A model generated the notes under the pieces. That model saw only the letters and a list, made by a program, of their open reading frames with translations. It was not told the origin of the DNA and did no database searches. This document shows positions 18,217 to 23,379 of a stretch of 23,379 bases of DNA, piece after piece; the first letter of the stretch is position 1; every line of letters begins with the position of its first letter. Source of the DNA: an uncultured Eubacteriaceae bacterium (GTDB lineage: Bacteria; Bacillota; Clostridia; Lachnospirales; Lachnospiraceae). The translations under genes and the position numbers were made by a program. Where the stretch lies: contig CAMEUH010000012.1 of assembly GCA_945938055.1 (NCBI GenBank), positions 1 to 23,379 of the forward strand, written 5' to 3'.

Positions 18217-18669
18217 ATGAAAAAGAAACAATTGATTGTGACAGTACTTTTGGCATTAGCTTTTTCTGTTATACCGGTTTCTGCCAAAGCATCCAATACA
18301 ATAAGTGTGATGTATCAGGTAGATCCCTCTTACGAGGTTGTGATTCCGTCCTATACCGATATTCCGTATATGGCAGAAATGGCAACTTATGGGACGATTC
18401 AGATAAAAGAGGCTGTCCTGGAAGAAGATAAATGTATTTTGGTAGAAATGAATTCGAGTGGTGTTCTGGTTAATGAAGAATATCCACAATCCACCATTCC
18501 TTATCAGGTTTTACATGAGAATAAACCGTTTACCAGTCAGAAGTACACCAAAAAGGGAGAAGAAACAAAGCTCGATATTTCCATAAAAAAAGAGGACTGG
18601 AAAAAAGCAATGGGCGGAACATATAAAGCAGAAATAACATTTACTATATCGTACGTAGATAAAAAGTAG
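18217..18669 (+). CDS. Small secreted beta-rich protein (unknown function)
   Basis: 150 residues with a clear signal peptide (MKKKQLIVTVLLALAFSVIP, cleavage near VSA or AKA at 23-25). The mature part starts SNTISVMYQVDPSYEVVIPS and ends TYKAEITFTISYVDKK. This is a pattern of beta-strands seen in small secreted domains of Firmicutes that open with a YxVxP-type strand and close with a YxGxxTFTIS-type strand; I know no established function. There is no anchor or Cys pair. The ATG at 18217 follows the previous stop by 14 bp with a strong AAAGGGGGG site. It probably works with its neighbours at the cell surface. Confidence 0.82.
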   Translation: MKKKQLIVTVLLALAFSVIPVSAKASNTISVMYQVDPSYEVVIPSYTDIPYMAEMATYGTIQIKEAVLEEDKCILVEMNSSGVLVNEEYPQSTIPYQVLHENKPFTSQKYTKKGEETKLDISIKKEDWKKAMGGTYKAEITFTISYVDKK

Positions 18670-18684
18670 CAGAAAGGCGGTACT

Positions 18685-19362
18685 ATGAAAAAATATCTGG
18701 CTGTTTTAATAGCAATCTTTATATGTCTGTTTGTGCCAATGTGCACCTATGCATCACAGAGTGGTTTCGAAACAACGGTTCCGAAAACACATACGGTATC
18801 GATTGAGGCAGAGCATGCATCAGCATCATATATAGAGGGTGAAAAGGGATTAAGCACCGCTTATCCGGTACCACGCTCATCCCAACCCCAATTTCAGATT
18901 ACTGCTGATGAGGGGTATACAATAAAGCGTGTTTTATTAAACGGTGAAGATGTGACGAGTAAAATGGCAAATGGGATATTGAAGCTTCCTGAAGTTTATG
19001 AAAATCAAGTGATAGAGATTGAAACAGAAGCCATTCCGGAGGATCCTGTAGAACCAACGTCTGCCCCTGTGAAACCGTCGTCTGCTCCTGTAACACCATC
19101 ACCTACTACCCCTGTAACACCATCTCTTGAACCGGAATCCACAAATGCACAGATGGAATCAGAAGAACCGGTAAAAGAAAATGAACAGGAAGAAACCATG
19201 CAGACAGAATCAGCAGAAAGTGAGCCTCAGATTTCTCCGGAAAATGAAAAGACCATGAACTTTTGGTGGATTGTTCTGCTATTGTTGTTGTGTATTATTG
19301 TATCGGTAATTTTCTTAATCATAAAGAGAAAAAAAGATAAGGATGAGAAGAAAAATCTTTAA
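18685..19362 (+). CDS. Type I membrane surface protein with divergent InlB-like domain and Pro/Thr stalk
   Basis: 225 residues. Signal peptide to about residue 24 (MKKYLAVLIAIFICLFVPMC); an extracellular beta domain at about 30-115 with FQITADEGYTIKRVLLNGED and a VIEIETE end, resembling divergent InlB B-repeat (Flg_new_2-like) domains; a Pro/Thr/Ser/Glu-rich stalk at about 117-188 with repeated SAPV(K/T)PS units; one transmembrane helix at about 193-213; and a short basic tail (KRKKDKDEKKNL). It has the stalk-and-anchor plan of a sortase substrate but no LPXTG, so it is held by the membrane helix. The ATG at 18685 is 15 bp after the preceding stop with AGAAAGGCGG upstream. Last gene of the cassette; no intrinsic terminator is evident after it. 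Confidence 0.83.
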   Translation: MKKYLAVLIAIFICLFVPMCTYASQSGFETTVPKTHTVSIEAEHASASYIEGEKGLSTAYPVPRSSQPQFQITADEGYTIKRVLLNGEDVTSKMANGILKLPEVYENQVIEIETEAIPEDPVEPTSAPVKPSSAPVTPSPTTPVTPSLEPESTNAQMESEEPVKENEQEETMQTESAESEPQISPENEKTMNFWWIVLLLLLCIIVSVIFLIIKRKKDKDEKKNL

Positions 19363-19390
19363 CAATTAAGAAGAATATGTTGATGCATGG

Positions 19391-19418
19391 TTGCAATATC
19401 ATCTCCCCGTGCTATAAT
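19391..19418 (+). promoter_or_regulatory. Extended -10 promoter of the LuxR-type regulator gene
   Basis: TTGCAA at 19391-19396, a 16-bp spacer, and a consensus TATAAT at 19413-19418 preceded by TG at 19410-19411 (TGnTATAAT). The start would lie near 19425, about 20 nt before the ATG. TGATGCAT, also found in the two repeats around trmB, lies just upstream at 19381-19388. Confidence 0.7.
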
Positions 19419-19446
19419 TTAAGCATAAATAGAGGAGAAAAGCAAA

Positions 19447-20469
19447 ATGGAAGGGTTACATTTTGAAAAAGGACGGATTGTTTTGCCTCTGGCCGGAAGT
19501 TCATTTGAGCCCGGTAAAATAAAAGAGGCAATTGATTCTATCAAAGATGCGCAGTTAGCTGAAATTGTGCATGCGGAAGCATGCTATTTTTCAGCAGATG
19601 CAACAGGCTGCGTGGAAATTGTAAAAAAATATCTGACAAGTGAGGATTTGATGCTGCGCCTGTCAGCAGATGTGTTGTATGTTTTCGGAAATCTGACACT
19701 GAGAAACGTAAGCAAAGTGCAGGCGGCGCGGCTGGATGTCCGGCAGTGTCTGCAAAGAGCCTTAAAAGAAGATGCGAAAGAAGAGATTAAGGCTGCCTGT
19801 GTGTTTGCTTACTATATGGTTAATACTTTTCTGCATATTCAGGTGGAAAAGGAAATGCCATCTTTAGAATCCTATATTTCCTATCTCCCGATAGGACAGA
19901 GGATGTTTGCAATTAGTGTTTTGGCGCATGGCATGTATTTAAAGAAGGATTATCTGAAAGCACAGGGGGCTGTACAGACGGCAATGCTTATGGCAGATGC
20001 AACATATCCGATAGCTTTCATTTATCTGAACTGTGTTGATGCTATATGCCGGATTAACCAGAAAGACCAGAAGGGTGCGGTACAATCTGTTAACAGGGCA
20101 TTGTCTCTTGCAAGAAAAGATCGGCTTTTTGAACCATTTATTGAATATCATGGCTTATTACAGGGCGTTTTGGAAGTATGCCTTCGAAAAAGTGAGCCGG
20201 AAATTTATAAGAAACTGGTTGACGGTATCCTTGCATTTAGCCGGGGGTGGATGAAGATTCATAATGCACAGATGGACAAGGATGTGACTGACCTGTTGAC
20301 ACCTTTGGAATTTTCAATTGCCATGCTGGCCTGCCGTGACTGGACCAATCAGGAAATAGCCCTGCATATGGGGCTATCCGTCAATACGGTGAAACATTAT
20401 GTCTCTGATATTCTGGAGAAGCTGCAGATCGATAAGAGAGAAAAGATAAAGGATTTTGTAAATCAGTAA
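19447..20469 (+). CDS. LuxR-family transcriptional regulator with MalT-like helical-repeat sensor region
   Basis: 340 residues. Residues about 281-338 form a LuxR/GerE-type DNA-binding HTH (LTPLEFSIAMLACRDWTNQE, then IALHMGLSVNTVKHYVSDIL) ending ILEKLQIDKREKI, the typical tetrahelical arrangement. Residues about 20-270 are all-helical with TPR-like pairs, as in the C-terminal half of MalT-type regulators, but the STAND ATPase module and any receiver or kinase domain are absent. The signal and ligand are unknown. The ATG at 19447 has GAGGAG 8 nt upstream and its own promoter, although readthrough from the surface-protein cassette is possible. Its position directly after the cassette suggests it controls those genes; that is inference. 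Confidence 0.88.
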   Translation: MEGLHFEKGRIVLPLAGSSFEPGKIKEAIDSIKDAQLAEIVHAEACYFSADATGCVEIVKKYLTSEDLMLRLSADVLYVFGNLTLRNVSKVQAARLDVRQCLQRALKEDAKEEIKAACVFAYYMVNTFLHIQVEKEMPSLESYISYLPIGQRMFAISVLAHGMYLKKDYLKAQGAVQTAMLMADATYPIAFIYLNCVDAICRINQKDQKGAVQSVNRALSLARKDRLFEPFIEYHGLLQGVLEVCLRKSEPEIYKKLVDGILAFSRGWMKIHNAQMDKDVTDLLTPLEFSIAMLACRDWTNQEIALHMGLSVNTVKHYVSDILEKLQIDKREKIKDFVNQ

Positions 20470-20494
20470 GATAAAAAGGAACTGATTTATTCCT
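20459..20494. terminator. Weak candidate terminator between convergent genes
   Basis: Only 17 bp separate the regulator stop from the stop of the convergent AI-2E gene. On the minus strand AGGAA and TTCCT (20494-20490 and 20481-20477) form a 5-bp stem followed by TTTTAT. An overlapping 8-bp inverted repeat, TAAATCAG/CTGATTTA (20459-20466 and 20482-20489), could pair on either strand. Both are AU-rich and weak. Confidence 0.3.
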
Positions 20495-21707
20495 GTGGAG
20501 GGCTTGTCTTCTTTTGGACAGAATGAACCTTGCCATCTACATAATTAACCTCACTATTTTTAAGCCTGTCTTCACTGACGCTGTTAGGGCTATTTCCGAC
20601 CACGGCAACTGTTCGCCCCCCAATTAACATCCCGATGACTCCGAACATGCTGCCTCCGACAATAATGGCAAAGATAACCCAGAGAGGTTTTAAACCGGTT
20701 GATTCTCCAAGAATTCTTGGGCCAAGGTATAAACCGTCAAACTGCTGGATAATCAGAATCAATACGGCAAAAAGAATGGCATTCAGAGGCGTCTTAATCA
20801 GCAGAATCAGTACTCCGATTGCACCGCCGATAAATGGACCAAAATATGGAATCATGTTGGTTATGCCCACAAGGATACTAATTAACATTTTAAAATCCAA
20901 TTGAAAAATGGACATGAGAATAAAGGTAATGCATCCGATAATAAAGGAATCTATCGTCTTTCCGGTAACATAATTACTAAAAATATTAACGCTTTCGCGG
21001 GCGGTCTTGAGGATAACGCTACTGCTTTTGGAAGGAATCAGGGCGTAAATCAGCCGCTTGATATTTTTAAGCAGATTGTCCCGGTCGCCAAGCATATAGA
21101 TGGAGATAATGATTCCAAGAATCACGTTCCATACGCCTTTCAGTACGGAAATGGAAGTATTGTAAAGAAATGGAATCAGATTCGTCGTGATTCCAGAGAT
21201 ATAATTTACAATCTGCGGGATAGAATTATTTACAATACTGATAATGGAATCAATATTAATGTTGTGCCATGTTTCCGGCGAATTATCTAATTTATTCAGA
21301 ATAATGAAATATTGTTCGGTAATAATATTACTTAAGTCAACAAGACTGAAATAAATCTGCGGAACAACAAAAAACATTAAGATGACAACAAGTCCGATTA
21401 AAATAAAATAAGTAACAAAGAGCGAAAGATAAAGGGAAGTCTTTTCTTTACGGAATTTAAAAAATCGTTTAAAAAACTTACTATTAATCCATTTTACCAG
21501 AGGATTTAAAATAAAGGCAAAACAAAAGCCCAGAATAAATGGAGAAAGAATACGGAAAACGTAACCAATCACAGAATAAACGGATTTCCAGTCGGTAATG
21601 GCCTTTACGATAATGGAGCCTGCAAGGATTACCAAAATCAGATGAATGCTGATTACCATGTATTTCTTATCAAAAAAAGGAGAATTATTTTTTCCTTCGC
21701 CAGTCAT
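20487..21707 (-). CDS. AI-2E family (PerM/YdiK-type) membrane transporter
   Basis: 406-residue polytopic membrane protein. About seven or eight hydrophobic helices are visible, with a central less hydrophobic loop and the family-type C-terminal region at about 320-372: LYLGPRILGESTGLKPLWVI followed by a Gly-rich helix (VGGSMFGVIGMLIGG). Members are described as exporters of AI-2 or as sodium/proton antiporters; the substrate cannot be told from sequence. The C-terminal 40 residues are polar and poorly conserved. The ATG at 21707 has GGAGGTG 7 nt upstream and a strong promoter of its own. It is a monocistronic unit convergent with the LuxR-type gene; no functional tie to the surface cassette is evident. 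Confidence 0.88.
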   Translation of the reverse strand: MTGEGKNNSPFFDKKYMVISIHLILVILAGSIIVKAITDWKSVYSVIGYVFRILSPFILGFCFAFILNPLVKWINSKFFKRFFKFRKEKTSLYLSLFVTYFILIGLVVILMFFVVPQIYFSLVDLSNIITEQYFIILNKLDNSPETWHNINIDSIISIVNNSIPQIVNYISGITTNLIPFLYNTSISVLKGVWNVILGIIISIYMLGDRDNLLKNIKRLIYALIPSKSSSVILKTARESVNIFSNYVTGKTIDSFIIGCITFILMSIFQLDFKMLISILVGITNMIPYFGPFIGGAIGVLILLIKTPLNAILFAVLILIIQQFDGLYLGPRILGESTGLKPLWVIFAIIVGGSMFGVIGMLIGGRTVAVVGNSPNSVSEDRLKNSEVNYVDGKVHSVQKKTSPPQE

Positions 21708-21742
21708 GATATTTCACCTCCATAAATAATTCCGTTATCCTC

Positions 21743-21771
21743 ATTATACGGCATAAAATCCGGGCTTTCAA
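21743..21771 (-). promoter_or_regulatory. Sigma-A promoter of the AI-2E family gene
   Basis: On the minus strand TTGAAA (21771-21766), a 17-bp spacer and consensus TATAAT (21748-21743). The start would lie near 21736, about 28 nt before the ATG at 21707. Confidence 0.72.
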
Positions 21772-21792
21772 CAGGCAAAAAAAGCCTTTTGT

Positions 21793-21821
21793 AAAAAAAA
21801 TTTAAAAAATTTGAAAAAAAA
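21793..21821 (+). promoter_or_regulatory. Phased A-tracts, UP-element-like, upstream of tRNA-Lys
   Basis: Three A-tracts (21793-21800, 21804-21809, 21814-21821), centred about 10-11 bp apart, end 2 bp before the -35 of the tRNA promoter. Spacing at one helical turn predicts bent DNA, and the position fits an alpha-CTD-binding UP element for strong stable-RNA transcription. Confidence 0.55.
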
Positions 21822-21823
21822 GC

Positions 21824-21852
21824 TTGCAATAATAAAAACTATTGGTTATAAT
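21824..21852 (+). promoter_or_regulatory. Sigma-A promoter of tRNA-Lys
   Basis: TTGCAA at 21824-21829, a 17-bp spacer and consensus TATAAT at 21847-21852. The start would lie near 21859, giving a short 5' leader of about 27 nt. Confidence 0.75.
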
Positions 21853-21885
21853 AGCACTTGTGTTAAGCAACAGAAAACAAAATAT

Positions 21886-21958
21886 GCGCGACTAGCTCAG
21901 TTGGTAGAGCACCTGACTCTTAATCAGGGTGTCCAGGGTTCGAACCCCTGGTCGCGCA
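21886..21958 (+). tRNA. tRNA-Lys (anticodon CTT)
   Basis: 73-nt cloverleaf. The acceptor stem GCGCGAC pairs with GTCGCGC over 7 bp with discriminator A at 21958. The D arm has AGCTCAGTTGGTAGAGC. The anticodon stem CCTGA/TCAGG encloses loop CTCTTAA, giving anticodon CTT for codon AAG. The T arm is CCAGGGTTCGAACCCCTGG. The 3' CCA is not encoded (CTA follows). It is transcribed alone from its own promoter. Confidence 0.97.
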
Positions 21959-21960
21959 CT

Positions 21961-22014
21961 AAAAGGCATCGTTTTTGCAGACTTAGGAGCTGCGGGGGCG
22001 GTGTTTTTTATTTT
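21961..22014 (+). terminator. Terminator of tRNA-Lys, wobble-rich hairpin
   Basis: AAAAGGCATCG-TTTTTGCAG (21961-21980), loop ACTTAGGAG, then CTGCGGGGG-CGGTGTTTTTT (21990-22009) and TTTT. In RNA this is one continuous stem of about 20 bp with GCAG/CUGC next to the loop, five successive U-G pairs, CAUCG/CGGUG and a closing A/U tract. Because of the many wobble pairs it folds only in the plus-strand transcript. Confidence 0.75.
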
Positions 22015-22022
22015 GCATGGAC

Positions 22023-22051
22023 TTGCGCAGAATGCAATAGCTTGTTATAAT
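22023..22051 (+). promoter_or_regulatory. Candidate extended -10 promoter of the GH25 lipoprotein gene
   Basis: TATAAT at 22046-22051 with TG at 22043-22044 (TGnTATAAT); TTGCGC at 22023-22028 is a poor -35 at 17-bp spacing. The start would lie near 22058, about 30 nt before the ATG at 22089. Confidence 0.5.
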
Positions 22052-22088
22052 CAAGATTCAGGTAGAAAATAGATTTTGGGGAAATAGT

Positions 22089-23379
22089 ATGAATTTAATT
22101 AGAAGAAAAGAAATAAAAGCAGCCATGCTTTTTCTGGTGCTGGTAATCATGATATCAGCATGTGGTAAAGAAAATAAGAAACAGGAGAAAGTGTCTGCAA
22201 CCACGGTAGCAACCGTGCAGAATCAGACACAGGCCACAGAGACAGAGCCGGAACGTACTAAATATGTCCGTCTTGAGGTGGTGAATCTGGAAAATGGCAT
22301 TGAGGTGCGCATTCTGGATGAAAATAACAGCAAAATTACAGGGGTTCCATTTACAATCTGCATGGTTTTGGAAAATGGAAAAATGCAGCTGGATAAAAAT
22401 CTGTCCGGAACGATTCAAGGTAGTGAATATTCTGATGAAAAGGGTGTTGGAGCAATTCGGATTGATAATGTTGAATCCGGCTCTTATGAGATTTATCTCA
22501 GGCCGCTTGCTGAGTATATGGATGCCAATCCGGTTCCGGTTTCGTTTGTGGTATATAAATTTGATACGAATATCAGCCAGAAAATTCATCAGAGTGACGA
22601 AGTTGATGTAGAGAGGGAGGATAAGTCTTTTGTCAATAAAGAGCAAGAGAATTTGGTTAAAAGTGAGGATGCCATTAAGGTAAGCAATCTCATTAATTCC
22701 GGTTTTATTCTTGGAACCAGTGAGGAATTTACGGTTAATAAGCCGGTATTGACAGAGGATGAAGAGATTCAGTATGAGAAGTTAAACTCTGCGGAAATCG
22801 GCCCAGAAATAGAGATTAGCGACTATGTGAAAGACAATAATAAAGAAGAACTGCTCATTGGTGGTGAACGACAGACGGTGTATGTGTATGAAGAAGAACG
22901 GTTTGATGCAAGGGTGGATGAATATTATGTTTCCAAGGCAATCATAAACGTTGATGGCAAATACATGATGTATACGCTTGTGCCACACATGACTACCGGA
23001 AAGGAAGAAGTCTACGTTGGATGGTATTCCAAGAAGGGAAAGCATTACTATAATGACGAAGATGGATATCCGGTAAGTGGATGGAAGAAGCTGGACGGAA
23101 TGTGGTACTTTTTTAATGAAGACGGTCAGAAGGCATCCATAACCGGAATTGATGTATCAGAGTATCAGGAAGAAATTGACTGGGCAGTCCTGAAGGAATC
23201 CGGTATTGATTTTGCGATTATCCGCTGTGGTTATCGTGGATATGAGACAGGTGTTCTGGTCGAAGATGCAAGGTTTAAGGAAAACATACAAAAGGCGACG
23301 GAAGTGGGAATGCCGTTTGGTGTATATATTTTTTCACAGGCAATTACACCTGCAGAGGCGGCGGAAGAGGCAAGTATGA
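22089..23379 (+). CDS. GH25 lysozyme lipoprotein with cell-wall-binding repeat (cut by window edge)
   Basis: 430 codons are visible and the frame is open to the right edge. A type II signal peptide (RRKEIKAAMLFLVLVIMISA) ends in lipobox ISAC with lipidated Cys25. After a Thr/Gln/Glu-rich linker, residues about 58-145 (VRILDENNSKITGVPFTICM, later GVGAIRIDNVESGSYEIYL) resemble a prealbumin-like/SpaA-type beta domain. An unassigned acidic region follows to about 310. Residues about 313-355 form a cell-wall-binding (choline-binding-like) repeat, GWKKLDGMWYFFNEDG. The GH25 domain starts at about 357 with TGIDVSEYQ, whose Asp is a catalytic acid position, and FAIIRCGYRGYE. It likely cleaves the MurNAc-GlcNAc bond of peptidoglycan at the cell surface. 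The ribosome binding site is GGGGA, weak. The rest of the catalytic domain lies outside. Confidence 0.88.
   Translation, partial: MNLIRRKEIKAAMLFLVLVIMISACGKENKKQEKVSATTVATVQNQTQATETEPERTKYVRLEVVNLENGIEVRILDENNSKITGVPFTICMVLENGKMQLDKNLSGTIQGSEYSDEKGVGAIRIDNVESGSYEIYLRPLAEYMDANPVPVSFVVYKFDTNISQKIHQSDEVDVEREDKSFVNKEQENLVKSEDAIKVSNLINSGFILGTSEEFTVNKPVLTEDEEIQYEKLNSAEIGPEIEISDYVKDNNKEELLIGGERQTVYVYEEERFDARVDEYYVSKAIINVDGKYMMYTLVPHMTTGKEEVYVGWYSKKGKHYYNDEDGYPVSGWKKLDGMWYFFNEDGQKASITGIDVSEYQEEIDWAVLKESGIDFAIIRCGYRGYETGVLVEDARFKENIQKATEVGMPFGVYIFSQAITPAEAAEEASM

Noticed and set aside
20487..21707. AI-2E family gene as quorum partner of the LuxR-type regulator
   Set aside because: The genes are convergent with separate promoters, the family's substrate is not settled, and MalT-like regulators do not generally respond to AI-2; adjacency alone is not evidence.
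21762..21792. GGGCTTT...AAAGCCT hairpin followed by TTTT as plus-strand terminator
   Set aside because: It overlaps the -35 box of the AI-2E promoter and there is no plus-strand gene just upstream for it to serve; the stem is short with a 10-nt-plus loop.
21811..22050. Plus-strand open frame of 79 codons over the tRNA
   Set aside because: It runs straight through tRNA-Lys and its terminator; the LAQLVEHLTLNQGVQGSNPW part is the familiar translation of a tRNA gene.
1..23379. CRISPR arrays, insertion sequences, rRNA genes
   Set aside because: No regularly spaced direct repeats outside coding sequence, no transposase-like proteins and no rRNA-like stretches were seen.

Overview
The window looks like a chromosomal segment from a low-to-moderate-GC Gram-positive bacterium of the Clostridia, most likely Lachnospiraceae. 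This rests on strong GGAGG ribosome binding sites, sigma-A type promoters, a V-type ATPase operon, TrmB, secreted proteins with Firmicute signal peptides, InlB-type (Listeria-Bacteroides) repeats and a GH25 lipoprotein. The family placement is inferred; no species marker is visible.

Layout. (1) 1-8331, minus strand: a V-type ATP synthase/ATPase operon transcribed G/H-C-I-K-F-E-A-B-D; D runs off the left edge. Start codons sit next to or overlap the preceding stops. The K (proteolipid) gene cannot be read in one frame: a +1 shift is needed between about 4885 and 4850. (2) 8332-8492: a compact divergent promoter region. (3) 8493-9131, plus: trmB. (4) 9132-9364: a non-coding leader with a perfect 12-bp inverted repeat and the second copy of a short repeat that flanks trmB. 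(5) 9365-19362, plus: four closely spaced genes for a 2775-residue secreted repeat protein, a type II membrane-anchored beta-sandwich protein, a small secreted protein and a type I membrane-anchored protein with a Pro/Thr stalk. (6) 19447-20469, plus: a MalT-like helical (TPR-type) regulator with a LuxR-type HTH, with its own extended -10 promoter. (7) 20487-21707, minus: an AI-2E/PerM-family membrane protein. (8) 21886-21958: tRNA-Lys(CTT) with an A-tract UP element upstream and a wobble-rich terminator downstream. (9) 22089 to the right edge: a lipoprotein with a prealbumin-like segment, a cell-wall-binding repeat and the start of a GH25 lysozyme domain.

The ATPase operon, trmB, the AI-2E family gene and the tRNA are ordinary. 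The part that may be undescribed is region 5 plus 6: a putative multi-protein surface apparatus. Its giant component has a signal peptide but no visible anchor, its two small partners carry membrane anchors, and a LuxR-family regulator lies directly downstream. The function is unknown; adhesion or binding of a host or glycan ligand is only an inference from the repeat types.
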